This document shows, piece by piece, positions 1 through 6,589 of a stretch of 11,931 nucleotides of DNA (positions are counted from its first letter, which is position 1; every line of letters begins with the position of its first letter). The translations under genes and the position numbers were made by a program. Location: positions 1 through 11,931 of the forward strand of contig SCSY01000056.1 of NCBI GenBank assembly GCA_004298625.1. Reading direction: 5' to 3'. The stretch is from Nitrospirota bacterium (lineage in GTDB: Bacteria > Nitrospirota > Thermodesulfovibrionia > Thermodesulfovibrionales > UBA1546). The notes under the pieces were generated by a model. That model had not been told where the DNA came from, did not search any database, and saw only the letters and a program-made list of their open reading frames with translations.

Positions 1-150
1 TCCTCGGCCCTCACACTTAAGGATATTGAGGTCAGGCATATCAAGGCAACTCTTTCATCGGTTGCCGGCAATCGCACAAAGGCTGCAAACATACTCGGCA
101 TTGCGCGTTCTACTCTTAACGAAAAAATAAAAGCCTACAATATTTCATAA
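1..150 (+). CDS. C-terminal end of a sigma-54 enhancer-binding protein (NtrC family), partial
   Basis: An open frame enters from the left edge and stops at TAA 148-150, giving the last 49 residues. They contain a Fis-type helix-turn-helix (roughly residues 24-46, NRTKAANILGIARSTLNEKI), the DNA-binding end typical of NtrC-family activators that bind upstream enhancers and remodel sigma-54 RNA polymerase. The receiver or sensor domain and the AAA+ domain would lie to the left and are not seen. A canonical sigma-54 promoter lies about 640 bp downstream, so this protein is the natural candidate to activate it (inference). A Fis-like HTH also occurs in Fis itself and a few other proteins, but the preceding linker and context favour an NtrC-type activator. 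Confidence 0.85.
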   Translation, partial: SSALTLKDIEVRHIKATLSSVAGNRTKAANILGIARSTLNEKIKAYNIS

Positions 151-164
151 GCCAATCTTGAAGT

Positions 165-193
165 TTGATTTTTGTTTAGATATTTTCTATAAT
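165..193 (+). promoter_or_regulatory. Sigma-70 type promoter for the lone receiver gene
   Basis: TTGATT at 165-170 (four of six consensus bases) is followed after exactly 17 nt by a perfect TATAAT at 188-193. The surrounding sequence is AT-rich. Transcription would start near 200, giving a leader of about 35 nt before the ATG at 235. This suggests that the 235-651 gene is expressed separately from the sigma-54 operon downstream. Confidence 0.65.
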
Positions 194-234
194 GTATACC
201 TTATAATTATAAATTGAGGTCAAACAAATAATTC

Positions 235-651
235 ATGGTTGATTCGAAAAAGATTTTAATAGCAGACGATTCCGAATTTGTTCATCACATCTGCAAGGCC
301 AGGCTTGCTCGCTGCAAAGATTATGTCTTCCTGAGCGCAAGGAACGGCCATGAAGCCTATGAAATTTTATCGAAGGAAGATAAGATTGCGCTCATAATTC
401 TGGATTTAAATATGCCCTTAATGAACGGAGTAGAGTTTCTGAAAAAAATGGGGAAAAATCCTTCATACAAAGAGATACCCGTAATAGTCTTAAGCACAGA
501 CGAAAATGAAGAAATGACGAAAATACTGCATTATCTCGGAGCATGGGGCTTTGTTAAAAAATCCAGGACAGACGGTTTTGTCAGTATTATCGAAGATGCC
601 CTTGCCAACAAGCCTTCGCCCTTGAAATTTTATAATAGCTCCGGCCACTGA
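235..651 (+). CDS. Stand-alone CheY-like receiver protein with altered K-P motif
   Basis: A single receiver domain of 138 aa with no output domain. The acidic pair is D11-D12, the phospho-acceptor is D57 (in LDLNMP), the switch hydroxyl is S87 (in VLST) and the conserved Lys is K109. The Pro that normally follows this Lys is Ser (VKKSRT), so the beta5-alpha5 turn is atypical. It aligns without gaps to the CheY at 1238-1657 up to K109, with roughly 40% identity by hand count and a shared LGAWG motif, so the two are paralogs. The ATG at 235 is chosen because the conserved core begins immediately after it; the nearest Shine-Dalgarno candidate, GAGG at 216-219, is far away (15 nt). It has its own sigma-70 promoter and lies outside the sigma-54 operon. 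It probably accepts phosphoryl groups from CheA or the nearby kinase, acting as an output or phosphate sink (inference). Confidence 0.9.
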   Translation: MVDSKKILIADDSEFVHHICKARLARCKDYVFLSARNGHEAYEILSKEDKIALIILDLNMPLMNGVEFLKKMGKNPSYKEIPVIVLSTDENEEMTKILHYLGAWGFVKKSRTDGFVSIIEDALANKPSPLKFYNSSGH

Positions 652-666
652 CCGAATATCGGTCAG
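648..666. promoter_or_regulatory. Perfect dyad symmetry (8-bp arms, 3-nt centre) over the stop codon of the receiver gene
   Basis: CTGACCGAATATCGGTCAG is a perfect inverted repeat that overlaps the TGA stop at 649-651. As RNA it would form an 8-bp stem with an ATA loop, but no T-run follows, so it is a poor intrinsic terminator. Its size and symmetry resemble the dyads bound by NtrC-family activators, and its centre lies about 155 bp upstream of the start site predicted for the sigma-54 promoter, a usual enhancer distance. Either role (hairpin or enhancer) is an inference. Confidence 0.45.
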
Positions 667-697
667 GCCCTCTGATTCCCAGCACCCAAAGACTGAG

Positions 698-769
698 GTT
701 AAGGTTTAGGTTAAGCTCAATATAATATTGTAAAAACAAAGTGTTTGCATTCTTAACCTCAACCTTAAC
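698..769. repeat. Long inverted repeat, 18-bp arms with a 36-nt centre
   Basis: GTTAAGGTTTAGGTTAAG (698-715) is the reverse complement of CTTAACCTCAACCTTAAC (752-769) except for one position (707/760). Each arm is itself built from a repeated GGTTAAG-like unit. The element sits between the lone receiver gene and the sigma-54 promoter. It may be a small dispersed palindromic repeat, a transcript hairpin or part of the activator-binding region. No coding potential is seen in it. Confidence 0.7.
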
Positions 770-786
770 TTTAATATCTATTTTGC

Positions 787-802
787 TGGCACTCCTCTTG
801 CT
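787..802 (+). promoter_or_regulatory. Sigma-54 (-24/-12) promoter of the che operon
   Basis: TGGCAC (787-792), five bases, then TTGCT (798-802) matches the RpoN consensus TGGCAC-N5-TTGCW exactly. The invariant GG (788-789) and GC (800-801) are separated by the required 10 bases. Transcription would start near 812-813, about 20 nt ahead of the Shine-Dalgarno sequence GGAGGT at 831-836. The enhancer-binding protein gene ending at 150 supplies a plausible activator. Transcription from here probably covers the genes from 844 to 9746, as no strong internal promoter or terminator is visible. Confidence 0.85.
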
Positions 803-843
803 ATTATCTATGCGACTTTAAATTTTTCCTGGAGGTAAATGTT

Positions 844-1227
844 GTGAAAAGGATTTTAATAGTTGATGACGAACCGGCAATATTGATGGCCCTGTCCCAT
901 CTTTTAAGCAATGAAAATACGCTGGTGATAACAAGCAGCAGGATCGAAGAGGCGGAAGAGGCGCTGGACCGCTACAAATTCGACCTTATAATCGCCGACA
1001 TACGCTTAAGCGGAATAGAAGGTATGGAGGGGCTTGAACTTCTGAGTTACGTGAAAAGCGCAAATCCCGAAACAAACGTGATCATAATGACGGCCTATGG
1101 CTCTGATGCGATAAAGGATTCAGCGTATAAAAGAGGAGCCTATCATTATTACGAAAAACCGATAGACATGAATGACCTGACAAAAAAAATCGAGGATTGC
1201 GGTATCCCTGTAACCGTTGATAAATAA
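844..1227 (+). CDS. Stand-alone NtrC-type receiver protein
   Basis: 127 aa forming one receiver domain with no DNA-binding or enzymatic output. The acidic pair is D8-D9, the phospho-acceptor is D52 (in IIADIRL), the switch Thr is T83 (in IIMTAYGS) and the Lys-Pro pair is K105-P106. The TAYGS and GLELL stretches resemble receivers of NtrC-family regulators rather than CheY, so its partner kinase may be an NtrB-like enzyme such as the one at 9748-11931 (inference). The start is GTG at 844, seven bases after GGAGGT (831-836); the ATG at 839 runs into a stop after two codons. It is the first gene after the sigma-54 promoter and ends 10 bp before the CheY start. It could relay phosphate, compete for CheA or act as an allosteric partner. 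Confidence 0.92.
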   Translation: MKRILIVDDEPAILMALSHLLSNENTLVITSSRIEEAEEALDRYKFDLIIADIRLSGIEGMEGLELLSYVKSANPETNVIIMTAYGSDAIKDSAYKRGAYHYYEKPIDMNDLTKKIEDCGIPVTVDK

Positions 1228-1237
1228 GGAGGGGAAC

Positions 1238-1657
1238 ATGGTTACTTTAAACAAGGTCTTAATCGTAGACGACTCGAAATTAATACACCAGATGTACAGG
1301 CTGGTTTTGATGAAGTATAAAAACTGCGCGCTTGTGGATGCAATGAACGGACTGGAAGCCCTGGATATTTTATCAAGGGAAAATGGATTCGACCTTATAC
1401 TCCTCGATATAAACATGCCTGTAATGAACGGCGTGCAATTAATGGAAAAACTCAAGAAAGACAACCTTTACAGGCATATCCCGATAGTTGTTATAAGCAC
1501 GGAAGGCAAGGAAGAAGATACCATAAGGGCCATGAAACTCGGAGCGTGGGGTTATATCGTAAAGCCGTTCAAATCAGAGGCACTTTATGATCTTGTAGAA
1601 AAAGTAATTGCAAAAAAACCGGCCGGGCTTGCCTGGGCGACTGCTGCAAGGGCATAA
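1238..1657 (+). CDS. cheY: CheY chemotaxis response regulator
   Basis: 139 aa with a full CheY-type receiver: D11-D12, phospho-acceptor D57 (LLDINMP), switch S87 (VVIST), K109-P110. It is the receiver most likely to be phosphorylated by the CheA encoded next, 14 bp downstream. The ATG at 1238 is preferred because the strong AGGAGGGG (1227-1234) lies just before it; an in-frame TTG at 1217 would add seven residues and lacks a ribosome site. A short Ala-rich tail (about 129-139) follows the domain. It is a paralog of the lone receiver at 235-651 (same spacing of all key residues, shared LGAWG), but keeps the Lys-Pro motif that the other has lost. Whether its target is a flagellar switch or another device cannot be judged from this window. 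Confidence 0.93.
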   Translation: MVTLNKVLIVDDSKLIHQMYRLVLMKYKNCALVDAMNGLEALDILSRENGFDLILLDINMPVMNGVQLMEKLKKDNLYRHIPIVVISTEGKEEDTIRAMKLGAWGYIVKPFKSEALYDLVEKVIAKKPAGLAWATAARA

Positions 1658-1671
1658 TAGGGCGGCCTGAT

Positions 1672-3285
1672 ATGGATTATTCCGACCTGATAAAAGACTA
1701 TCTCGATGACGCAAGCTCCCATCTGAACGCCTTTGACAGCGCGCTCCTGTCTTTGGAAAAAGACGGATATAAAAAAGACATTATCATCGCCACATTAGGC
1801 AGCTTGCATACATTAAAAGGCAATTCCGGCATGATGGGGTTTGAATCTTTAAAGACCTACATACATCAGGTGGAAGAGATTCTTAAAAATCTTGACGATA
1901 ACCGCATAGAGCTCGGAGCAGCCATAGGCTCGCTCTTTGACAGCGCAAATGTGCTCAGGAATGCGGTGCAGTGGATAGGGAATAATCCGACCTTCACCCC
2001 TGATCTTACGGAAAATATCATGGCGCTTCAGAAAAAACTGGAAGGTTCAGACGACGCCTCTGAAAAACAACAAGTAGACCTTGCATCATACCTGGGCGCA
2101 AAGACGGATACCATCAAGGTGGATTTTAAGCGACTTGACAGCCTGCTTAATCTTGTCGGAGAGCTTGTAATATTTAAGACAAGGCTTAATCAGATAGAGA
2201 CACAGATAAAGGGAACGATAAATAACAAGTCTCTCACTAAAGATTTAAACGAGGGGCTTGAACTCATGGGTAAGACCATAGCGGAACTCCAGGAAGGCAT
2301 AATGAAAGTAAGAATGCTGCCTGTAAGCTATGTTTTTAATAAATTTCCAAGGATGGTAAGGGATCTCGCAAAGTCCCAGGACAAGGAGATTCAATTGATA
2401 TTCGAAGGCGAGACCACGGAACTTGACAAGACCGTCATAGATGAACTCGAAGAGCCGCTCCTGCACATAATCAGAAACGCCGTAGACCACGGCATAGAAC
2501 CCGGAGAAGAAAGGATTAAAAAAGGGAAAAACTATAAGGGAAGGGTAACCCTTACAGCGTGTCAGGAATCCAATTATGTGGTTATCAGGATACAGGATGA
2601 CGGCAGGGGGATTGATTTTGACGCAATAAGAAAGGCAGGCATTGATAAAGGCTTGATAAAATCAGAAGACTCATTTGATAAAGATAATGTGTCTGCCTTG
2701 CTTTTTTCCGCAGGCTTCACAACAAAGCAGGAAGCCACGGATGTCTCGGGAAGAGGCATAGGTCTTGACGTTGTGAGCAAAAATATTTCCAAACTGAACG
2801 GGCATGTTATTGTGGACAGCGTCCATGAAAAAGGAACCGTCTTTACGATAAAGCTCCCCTTGAATCTTGCAATAATTCCAGCTCTTATGGCGGAGACAGG
2901 CGGGGAGATTTATGCCATACCGATGAGCGCTGTTGACGAGAGCATTAAGGTAAGGGAAGAAGATATTCATATTATAAACAATCACGAAGTAATAAGGTTC
3001 AGGGAAAGGGTTTTGCCGGTTATCAGGCTTAATGAATTTTTCGGCCTCGATAAAAAGAAACCGAAAAGATTTTACCTTGTAATTGTCGGCAAGTCGGAAA
3101 AGCGCATTGCAATTGCCGTTGACAGGCTCAGGGGACAGCAGGAGGTGGTGATTAAACCGCTTGATGAGGCCTTTGGAAAATCTTACGGCATCGCAGGCGC
3201 GACCATACTCGGCGATGGCAGGATAGTGCTGATTGTTGATATTATGTCTTTTTATGAAAAAAGGGAGGTGTCGGCAGGTGTCTAA
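1672..3285 (+). CDS. cheA: CheA chemotaxis histidine kinase, short form without a P2 domain
   Basis: 537 aa, shorter than enteric CheA (about 650). The domains run P1/Hpt (about 1-110; phosphorylated His H46 in SLHTLKGNS), a short linker (about 120-148), P3 dimerization helices (about 148-215), P4 ATP-binding (N box HIIRNAVDHG at 265-274, G1 DDGRGID near 309-315, G2 GRGIGLDVV near 360-368) and P5, the CheW-like regulatory domain (about 395-535). The linker is too short for the usual P2 domain that docks CheY/CheB, so receivers probably meet P1 directly. The kinase autophosphorylates at H46 under receptor control and passes the phosphate to CheY and CheB. A weak AGGGCGG (1659-1665) precedes the ATG. 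Its 3' end overlaps cheW by 8 bp. Confidence 0.97.
   Translation: MDYSDLIKDYLDDASSHLNAFDSALLSLEKDGYKKDIIIATLGSLHTLKGNSGMMGFESLKTYIHQVEEILKNLDDNRIELGAAIGSLFDSANVLRNAVQWIGNNPTFTPDLTENIMALQKKLEGSDDASEKQQVDLASYLGAKTDTIKVDFKRLDSLLNLVGELVIFKTRLNQIETQIKGTINNKSLTKDLNEGLELMGKTIAELQEGIMKVRMLPVSYVFNKFPRMVRDLAKSQDKEIQLIFEGETTELDKTVIDELEEPLLHIIRNAVDHGIEPGEERIKKGKNYKGRVTLTACQESNYVVIRIQDDGRGIDFDAIRKAGIDKGLIKSEDSFDKDNVSALLFSAGFTTKQEATDVSGRGIGLDVVSKNISKLNGHVIVDSVHEKGTVFTIKLPLNLAIIPALMAETGGEIYAIPMSAVDESIKVREEDIHIINNHEVIRFRERVLPVIRLNEFFGLDKKKPKRFYLVIVGKSEKRIAIAVDRLRGQQEVVIKPLDEAFGKSYGIAGATILGDGRIVLIVDIMSFYEKREVSAGV
3263..3269 (+). promoter_or_regulatory. Ribosome binding site that decides the cheW start
   Basis: GGGAGGT inside the end of cheA lies eight bases before the GTG at 3278. 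The in-frame ATG at 3254 and the TTG codons further upstream have no such site. The GTG start is therefore favoured. Confidence 0.7.
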
Positions 3286-3829
3286 GATATTTTTACCGCC
3301 TTCGGGTCTTGCAGAAGATTTTATCGGTGAGATAGGGGAGGAGCCGTCCGAGATACATCTTGTAACTTTCGCTCTCGGAGAACAATACGGCGTTCCCATA
3401 AGTCAGATACAGGAAATAATAAGGGTTGGGAATATCACAATGGTTCCAAACTCGCCTTCGTATATGGAAGGGGTTATAAACCTGAGGGGAAGAGTGCTGC
3501 CTGTTTTGAACCTGAGAAAAAGGTTGCGACTATCGGCAAAGGACACCGGCAAGATGTCGAGGATCATTGTTACGGAGGTCAACCGTAAGACGATTGGATT
3601 GCTCGTAGACTCGGTGTCGCATGTTATTAAAGTGCCTTCTGATTTTGTGGAAGCTGCGCCGGAAGAAGTTCTTGAGATTGACACCGATTACATAACAGGC
3701 GTGTGCAAGGTTAAAGATAGTCTTGTGATATTAATTGATCTGGAAAAACTGTTAAAGAGAGAAAAGATTGATATTAAAGAGGCCATAAACGACTTGCAAC
3801 AAGGAGGAAACGATGGAAAAGAAAACTAA
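3278..3829 (+). CDS. cheW: CheW coupling protein
   Basis: 183 aa from GTG. It consists of one CheW domain (about residues 25-165) that links CheA to the receptor, preceded by a short N-terminal extension of about 24 residues that is acidic from residue 13 on. The family hallmark GVINLRGRVLPVLNLR is at about 65-80; the Arg of NLRG (R70) corresponds to the residue important for receptor/CheA binding in characterized CheW proteins. The gene starts within the last 8 bp of cheA and ends 17 bp inside the next gene, so translation is probably coupled on both sides. The hydrophilic tail (about 170-183) is expected to be flexible. Confidence 0.95.
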   Translation: MSKIFLPPSGLAEDFIGEIGEEPSEIHLVTFALGEQYGVPISQIQEIIRVGNITMVPNSPSYMEGVINLRGRVLPVLNLRKRLRLSAKDTGKMSRIIVTEVNRKTIGLLVDSVSHVIKVPSDFVEAAPEEVLEIDTDYITGVCKVKDSLVILIDLEKLLKREKIDIKEAINDLQQGGNDGKEN

Positions 3830-4022
3830 TTGCTGGGAATTTAAAAAATGCGGCAGGGATAAAACAAACGACTGTACGGCATATCCCAAAGGCGGAAGGG
3901 TCTGCTACCTCGTGGCAGGGACCATGTGCGGGGGGAAGGTGCAGGGAACGTATGCGCTTAAGATTGATAATTGCCGGTCCTGTGATTTTTATAAAGGAGT
4001 GGTAGTGGATAAGACGTTTTAA
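3813..4022 (+). CDS. Small Cys-rich protein, stand-alone 'two-CW' type module
   Basis: 69 aa, soluble, with no signal peptide or membrane segment. It carries seven Cys: C7, C13, C21, C31, C39, C54, C57, i.e. C-x5-C-x7-C-x9-C-x7-C-x14-C-x2-C, with CW at 7-8, a Tyr-Pro after the third Cys, RVCYLVAGT around 29-37 and a closing CxxC. The receptor encoded next ends in a module with identical spacing, and the convergent kinase has a third copy. The pattern resembles the module annotated as a 'two-CW domain'; to my knowledge its function is not established. The number and order of Cys suggest metal binding, an Fe-S cluster or thiol/redox sensing (inference). The ATG at 3813 follows AAGGAGG (3801-3807) and overlaps cheW by 17 bp, implying co-expression in fixed ratio with CheW. 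Confidence 0.88.
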   Translation: MEKKTNCWEFKKCGRDKTNDCTAYPKGGRVCYLVAGTMCGGKVQGTYALKIDNCRSCDFYKGVVVDKTF

Positions 4023-4069
4023 ATTATGAAAAGAATATATGAAGTTTTAATCAAGGAGGAATAAAAGAG

Positions 4070-6586
4070 ATGTCATTGTTGAACGGTTTGAAGATCAAGT
4101 ATAAGCTCTGGGTTATTGCCGGGGTTGCAGTAGCGGGTATCTTGGGAAGCATGCTGCTGGCGGCTATTTCACTCCGACACGAGATAGACGGTGAAAAGCG
4201 GCTGAAGACCCGGCACGTCGTTGAGGTTGCGTATGGTTTCATAGAGCATTTTTACGGGCTCTCAAAAGAGGGCGTGATGTCCGAGCAGGATGCCAAAAAT
4301 GCAGCGGTCTCGGCTATCAAGTCGCTGCGGTATGAAGAGTCGGATTATTTCTGGATCAATGATATGGTCCCCGTGATGGTTATGCATCCGCACATGCCGG
4401 AACTGAACGGCAAGGACCTTTCGGATTACAAGGACCCGCAGGGCAAGAAGCTGTTTGTGGAGTTTGTGGACACTGTAAAAAAACAGGATGCAGGTTTTGT
4501 TTCCTATTTATGGCCGAAACCAGGCATTAAAAATCCGGTCAGGAAGGTGTCCTTTGTTAAAGGTTTCAAACCCTGGGGCTGGGTTGTCGGCAGCGGTATT
4601 TACCTCGATGATGTTGACGCCCTCTTCTGGAAGAATATCAGGGATGATATCATCATTCTCGTGGCGCTCCTCGGCGTATTCGGCGTCCTCGTATGGGTTA
4701 TCGCGCGCAGCATTATTACTACCCTGGGCGCCGAACCGGCTGTCGTCGCCGCAATTGCTAACAAGGTTGCCGGCGGTGATCTGAGCGTTACCGTTGAAAC
4801 CGCGGCCAATGACAAGGCCAGTCTCCTGTTCTCGATGAAACGGATGGTGGAGAGCATCAGGGATATCGTTAGCGGCACGATCAAGTCTTCCTATCATGTA
4901 GCAGTGTCCGCAGATAAGGTCGCAAAGAGCTCTAACCTGATAACTCAGTCTTCTCAGGAAGAGGCTGCGGCAACAGAGGAGACCACGTCTTCAATGGAAG
5001 AAATGGCAGCGTCCATTTCTCAGGTTGCAAAAAATACGGAATCCCTTGCAACTAACGTAGACGAGACATCTGCTACGATAAACGAGATGGCTGCCTCGAT
5101 AGAACAGGTAGGAAAAAGTGCCGACAACATGGCAGCTTCGGTTGAAGAGACATCTGCAACAATTGAGCAGATGCTTGCCTCTACTGACCAGACCGCAAAA
5201 AATACCGGACAGATGACTGAGGCCGTAAGCGAAACATCGCTGACTGTGGAGAATTTGCTCTCATCAATCGAGCAGATCTCAAGAAATACGGAATCCTTAA
5301 AAAACATGGTAATGGAGACATCGGGCACCATAGAAGAAATGACCCAGACCGTCAAGGAAGTTACAGGCAGGATAGACGGAGCCAATAAAATAAGTCAAAA
5401 GGCATTTAGCGAAGCCGAAGACGGTGGAAAGGCCATATACCAGAGCATAGAAAGCCTCCAGAACATAGGAAAGACAACAGAAAAGACCATGGGCATAATA
5501 CAGAACCTCGGCAAACGCTCCGAAGAAATAGGCTCTATAGTCGAAGTAATAGACGAGATAGCAGACCAGACCAACCTACTGGCCCTTAACGCCGCAATAG
5601 AAGCAGCAAGGGCCGGAGATGCAGGAAGGGGCTTTGCCGTAGTAGCCGAAGAGATAAGAAAACTTGCAGAGCGCTCCATGGAAGCCACAAAAGAAATTGC
5701 AGGCGTCATAAAACAAGTTCAGCAAGAGACAGACACAGCCATAAAGGCAACAGAAGAAACCTACAGAGAAGGCAAGGGCGGCATAATGCTTGCCGGACAA
5801 AGCAGAGACGCATTCACAGGAATAGTGGGCTCCATGAAAGAAAGCTCAGACGTAATGCAGGGGATAGCCAAATCTGCGTCAGAGCTGAACAAAGCGATCG
5901 AGCAGAGCATGAAATATATTGTGGACATGAATGCATCTACTGAAGAAGTTGCCGGAGCCGTAAAGGAGCAGGCAGGCGGAGCCGGAAATGCAAGAATTTC
6001 TCTTGATAAAATGAATAAGATGGTTCAAGAAGTAAATATAGCAGCCAAAGAACAGGCCATCGGCGGGAAGCAGATACGTGAGGCTGTTGAACGTATGAAG
6101 AACATAGTTCATGAGGTTGGAATAGCGGTCAAAGAGCAGGTCGGCGGAACAAAGCAGATCGTCCAGTCTGTGGAGATCATGCACAACATGACACAGGGAG
6201 TTGCCAACGCCACAAAGGAGCAGAAACTGGGCGGAGAGACAATTGTCCGGGCTATGGAGGGCGTGGCTCAGATATCCGCTGAAAACCTTAAACTTTCAAA
6301 GGATATGGTGGGCGTATCAGAAGATACCCTGTTCCGGATAGAGAACCTTCAATACTCGATAAGCAACTTCAGGGTCCATTCCAACGGCAACAAGAGGTGC
6401 TGGGATATATTGAACTGCCCATCGGCGTCGAGGCAGAAATGCCCGGCATATAATGCCCCTGAAGACCGTTGCTGGCAGATAACAGGCACCTGGTGCAAAG
6501 GCAATCAACAGGGAGATTTCAAATCAAAGCTTCGCAATTGCATGACCTGCGAGGCATTCAAGGTTATACAGGGAGTGGAGGTGTAA
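4070..6586 (+). CDS. sCache methyl-accepting chemotaxis protein with a very long signalling hairpin and a C-terminal Cys module
   Basis: 838 aa. The order is: cytoplasmic stub, TM1 (about 13-34), periplasmic sCache_2-type domain (about 45-188, with DYFWIND and VMHPHMPELNGKDLS), TM2 (about 193-212), HAMP (about 213-267), coiled-coil signalling domain (about 270-765), Cys module (777-827). The hairpin tip that binds CheA/CheW is near 492-536 (ADQTNLLALNAAIEAARAG). Five 28-residue repeats lie on the N arm (units from 303, 331, 359, 387, 415; EETSATIEQM-like, probable methylation sites) and four on the C arm (KEQ at 632, 660, 688, 716). Each arm is about 34-36 heptads, against about 18 in E. coli Tsr. 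Characterized sCache_2 domains often bind small organic acids, but the ligand here cannot be told. AAGGAGGA (4053-4060) supports the ATG. The tail ends in the Cys module rather than an NWETF-type CheR/CheB tether. Codon use changes sharply along the gene. Confidence 0.95.
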   Translation: MSLLNGLKIKYKLWVIAGVAVAGILGSMLLAAISLRHEIDGEKRLKTRHVVEVAYGFIEHFYGLSKEGVMSEQDAKNAAVSAIKSLRYEESDYFWINDMVPVMVMHPHMPELNGKDLSDYKDPQGKKLFVEFVDTVKKQDAGFVSYLWPKPGIKNPVRKVSFVKGFKPWGWVVGSGIYLDDVDALFWKNIRDDIIILVALLGVFGVLVWVIARSIITTLGAEPAVVAAIANKVAGGDLSVTVETAANDKASLLFSMKRMVESIRDIVSGTIKSSYHVAVSADKVAKSSNLITQSSQEEAAATEETTSSMEEMAASISQVAKNTESLATNVDETSATINEMAASIEQVGKSADNMAASVEETSATIEQMLASTDQTAKNTGQMTEAVSETSLTVENLLSSIEQISRNTESLKNMVMETSGTIEEMTQTVKEVTGRIDGANKISQKAFSEAEDGGKAIYQSIESLQNIGKTTEKTMGIIQNLGKRSEEIGSIVEVIDEIADQTNLLALNAAIEAARAGDAGRGFAVVAEEIRKLAERSMEATKEIAGVIKQVQQETDTAIKATEETYREGKGGIMLAGQSRDAFTGIVGSMKESSDVMQGIAKSASELNKAIEQSMKYIVDMNASTEEVAGAVKEQAGGAGNARISLDKMNKMVQEVNIAAKEQAIGGKQIREAVERMKNIVHEVGIAVKEQVGGTKQIVQSVEIMHNMTQGVANATKEQKLGGETIVRAMEGVAQISAENLKLSKDMVGVSEDTLFRIENLQYSISNFRVHSNGNKRCWDILNCPSASRQKCPAYNAPEDRCWQITGTWCKGNQQGDFKSKLRNCMTCEAFKVIQGVEV
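6398..6550 (+). other. Cys module at the MCP C-terminus (C777-C827)
   Basis: It has seven Cys with spacing C-x5-C-x7-C-x9-C-x7-C-x14-C-x2-C, exactly that of the free 69-aa protein at 3813-4022. Shared signatures are CW after the start, C-PAY, RCW, GTxC and a closing CxxC. It lies beyond the membrane-proximal end of the returning coiled-coil arm, so it would sit in the cytoplasm near the HAMP side of the receptor, far from the kinase tip. Confidence 0.88.
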
Positions 6587-6589
6587 GGC

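Noticed and set aside
1217..1237. Alternative TTG start for cheY
   Set aside because: It would overlap the preceding gene without a ribosome site; the ATG at 1238 has a strong one and matches the length of the paralog.
3254..3277. Alternative ATG start for cheW
   Set aside because: No ribosome site precedes it, whereas GGGAGGT lies at the right distance before the GTG at 3278.
2671..3399. Long minus-strand reading frame (242 aa) across the cheA/cheW junction
   Set aside because: It lies antisense to two well-supported genes, shows no family features, and follows from their codon composition.
4026..4064. A 12-residue reading frame just before the MCP gene that ends over its ribosome site
   Set aside because: It has no ribosome site of its own and no recognizable leader-peptide features; such a short frame is expected by chance.
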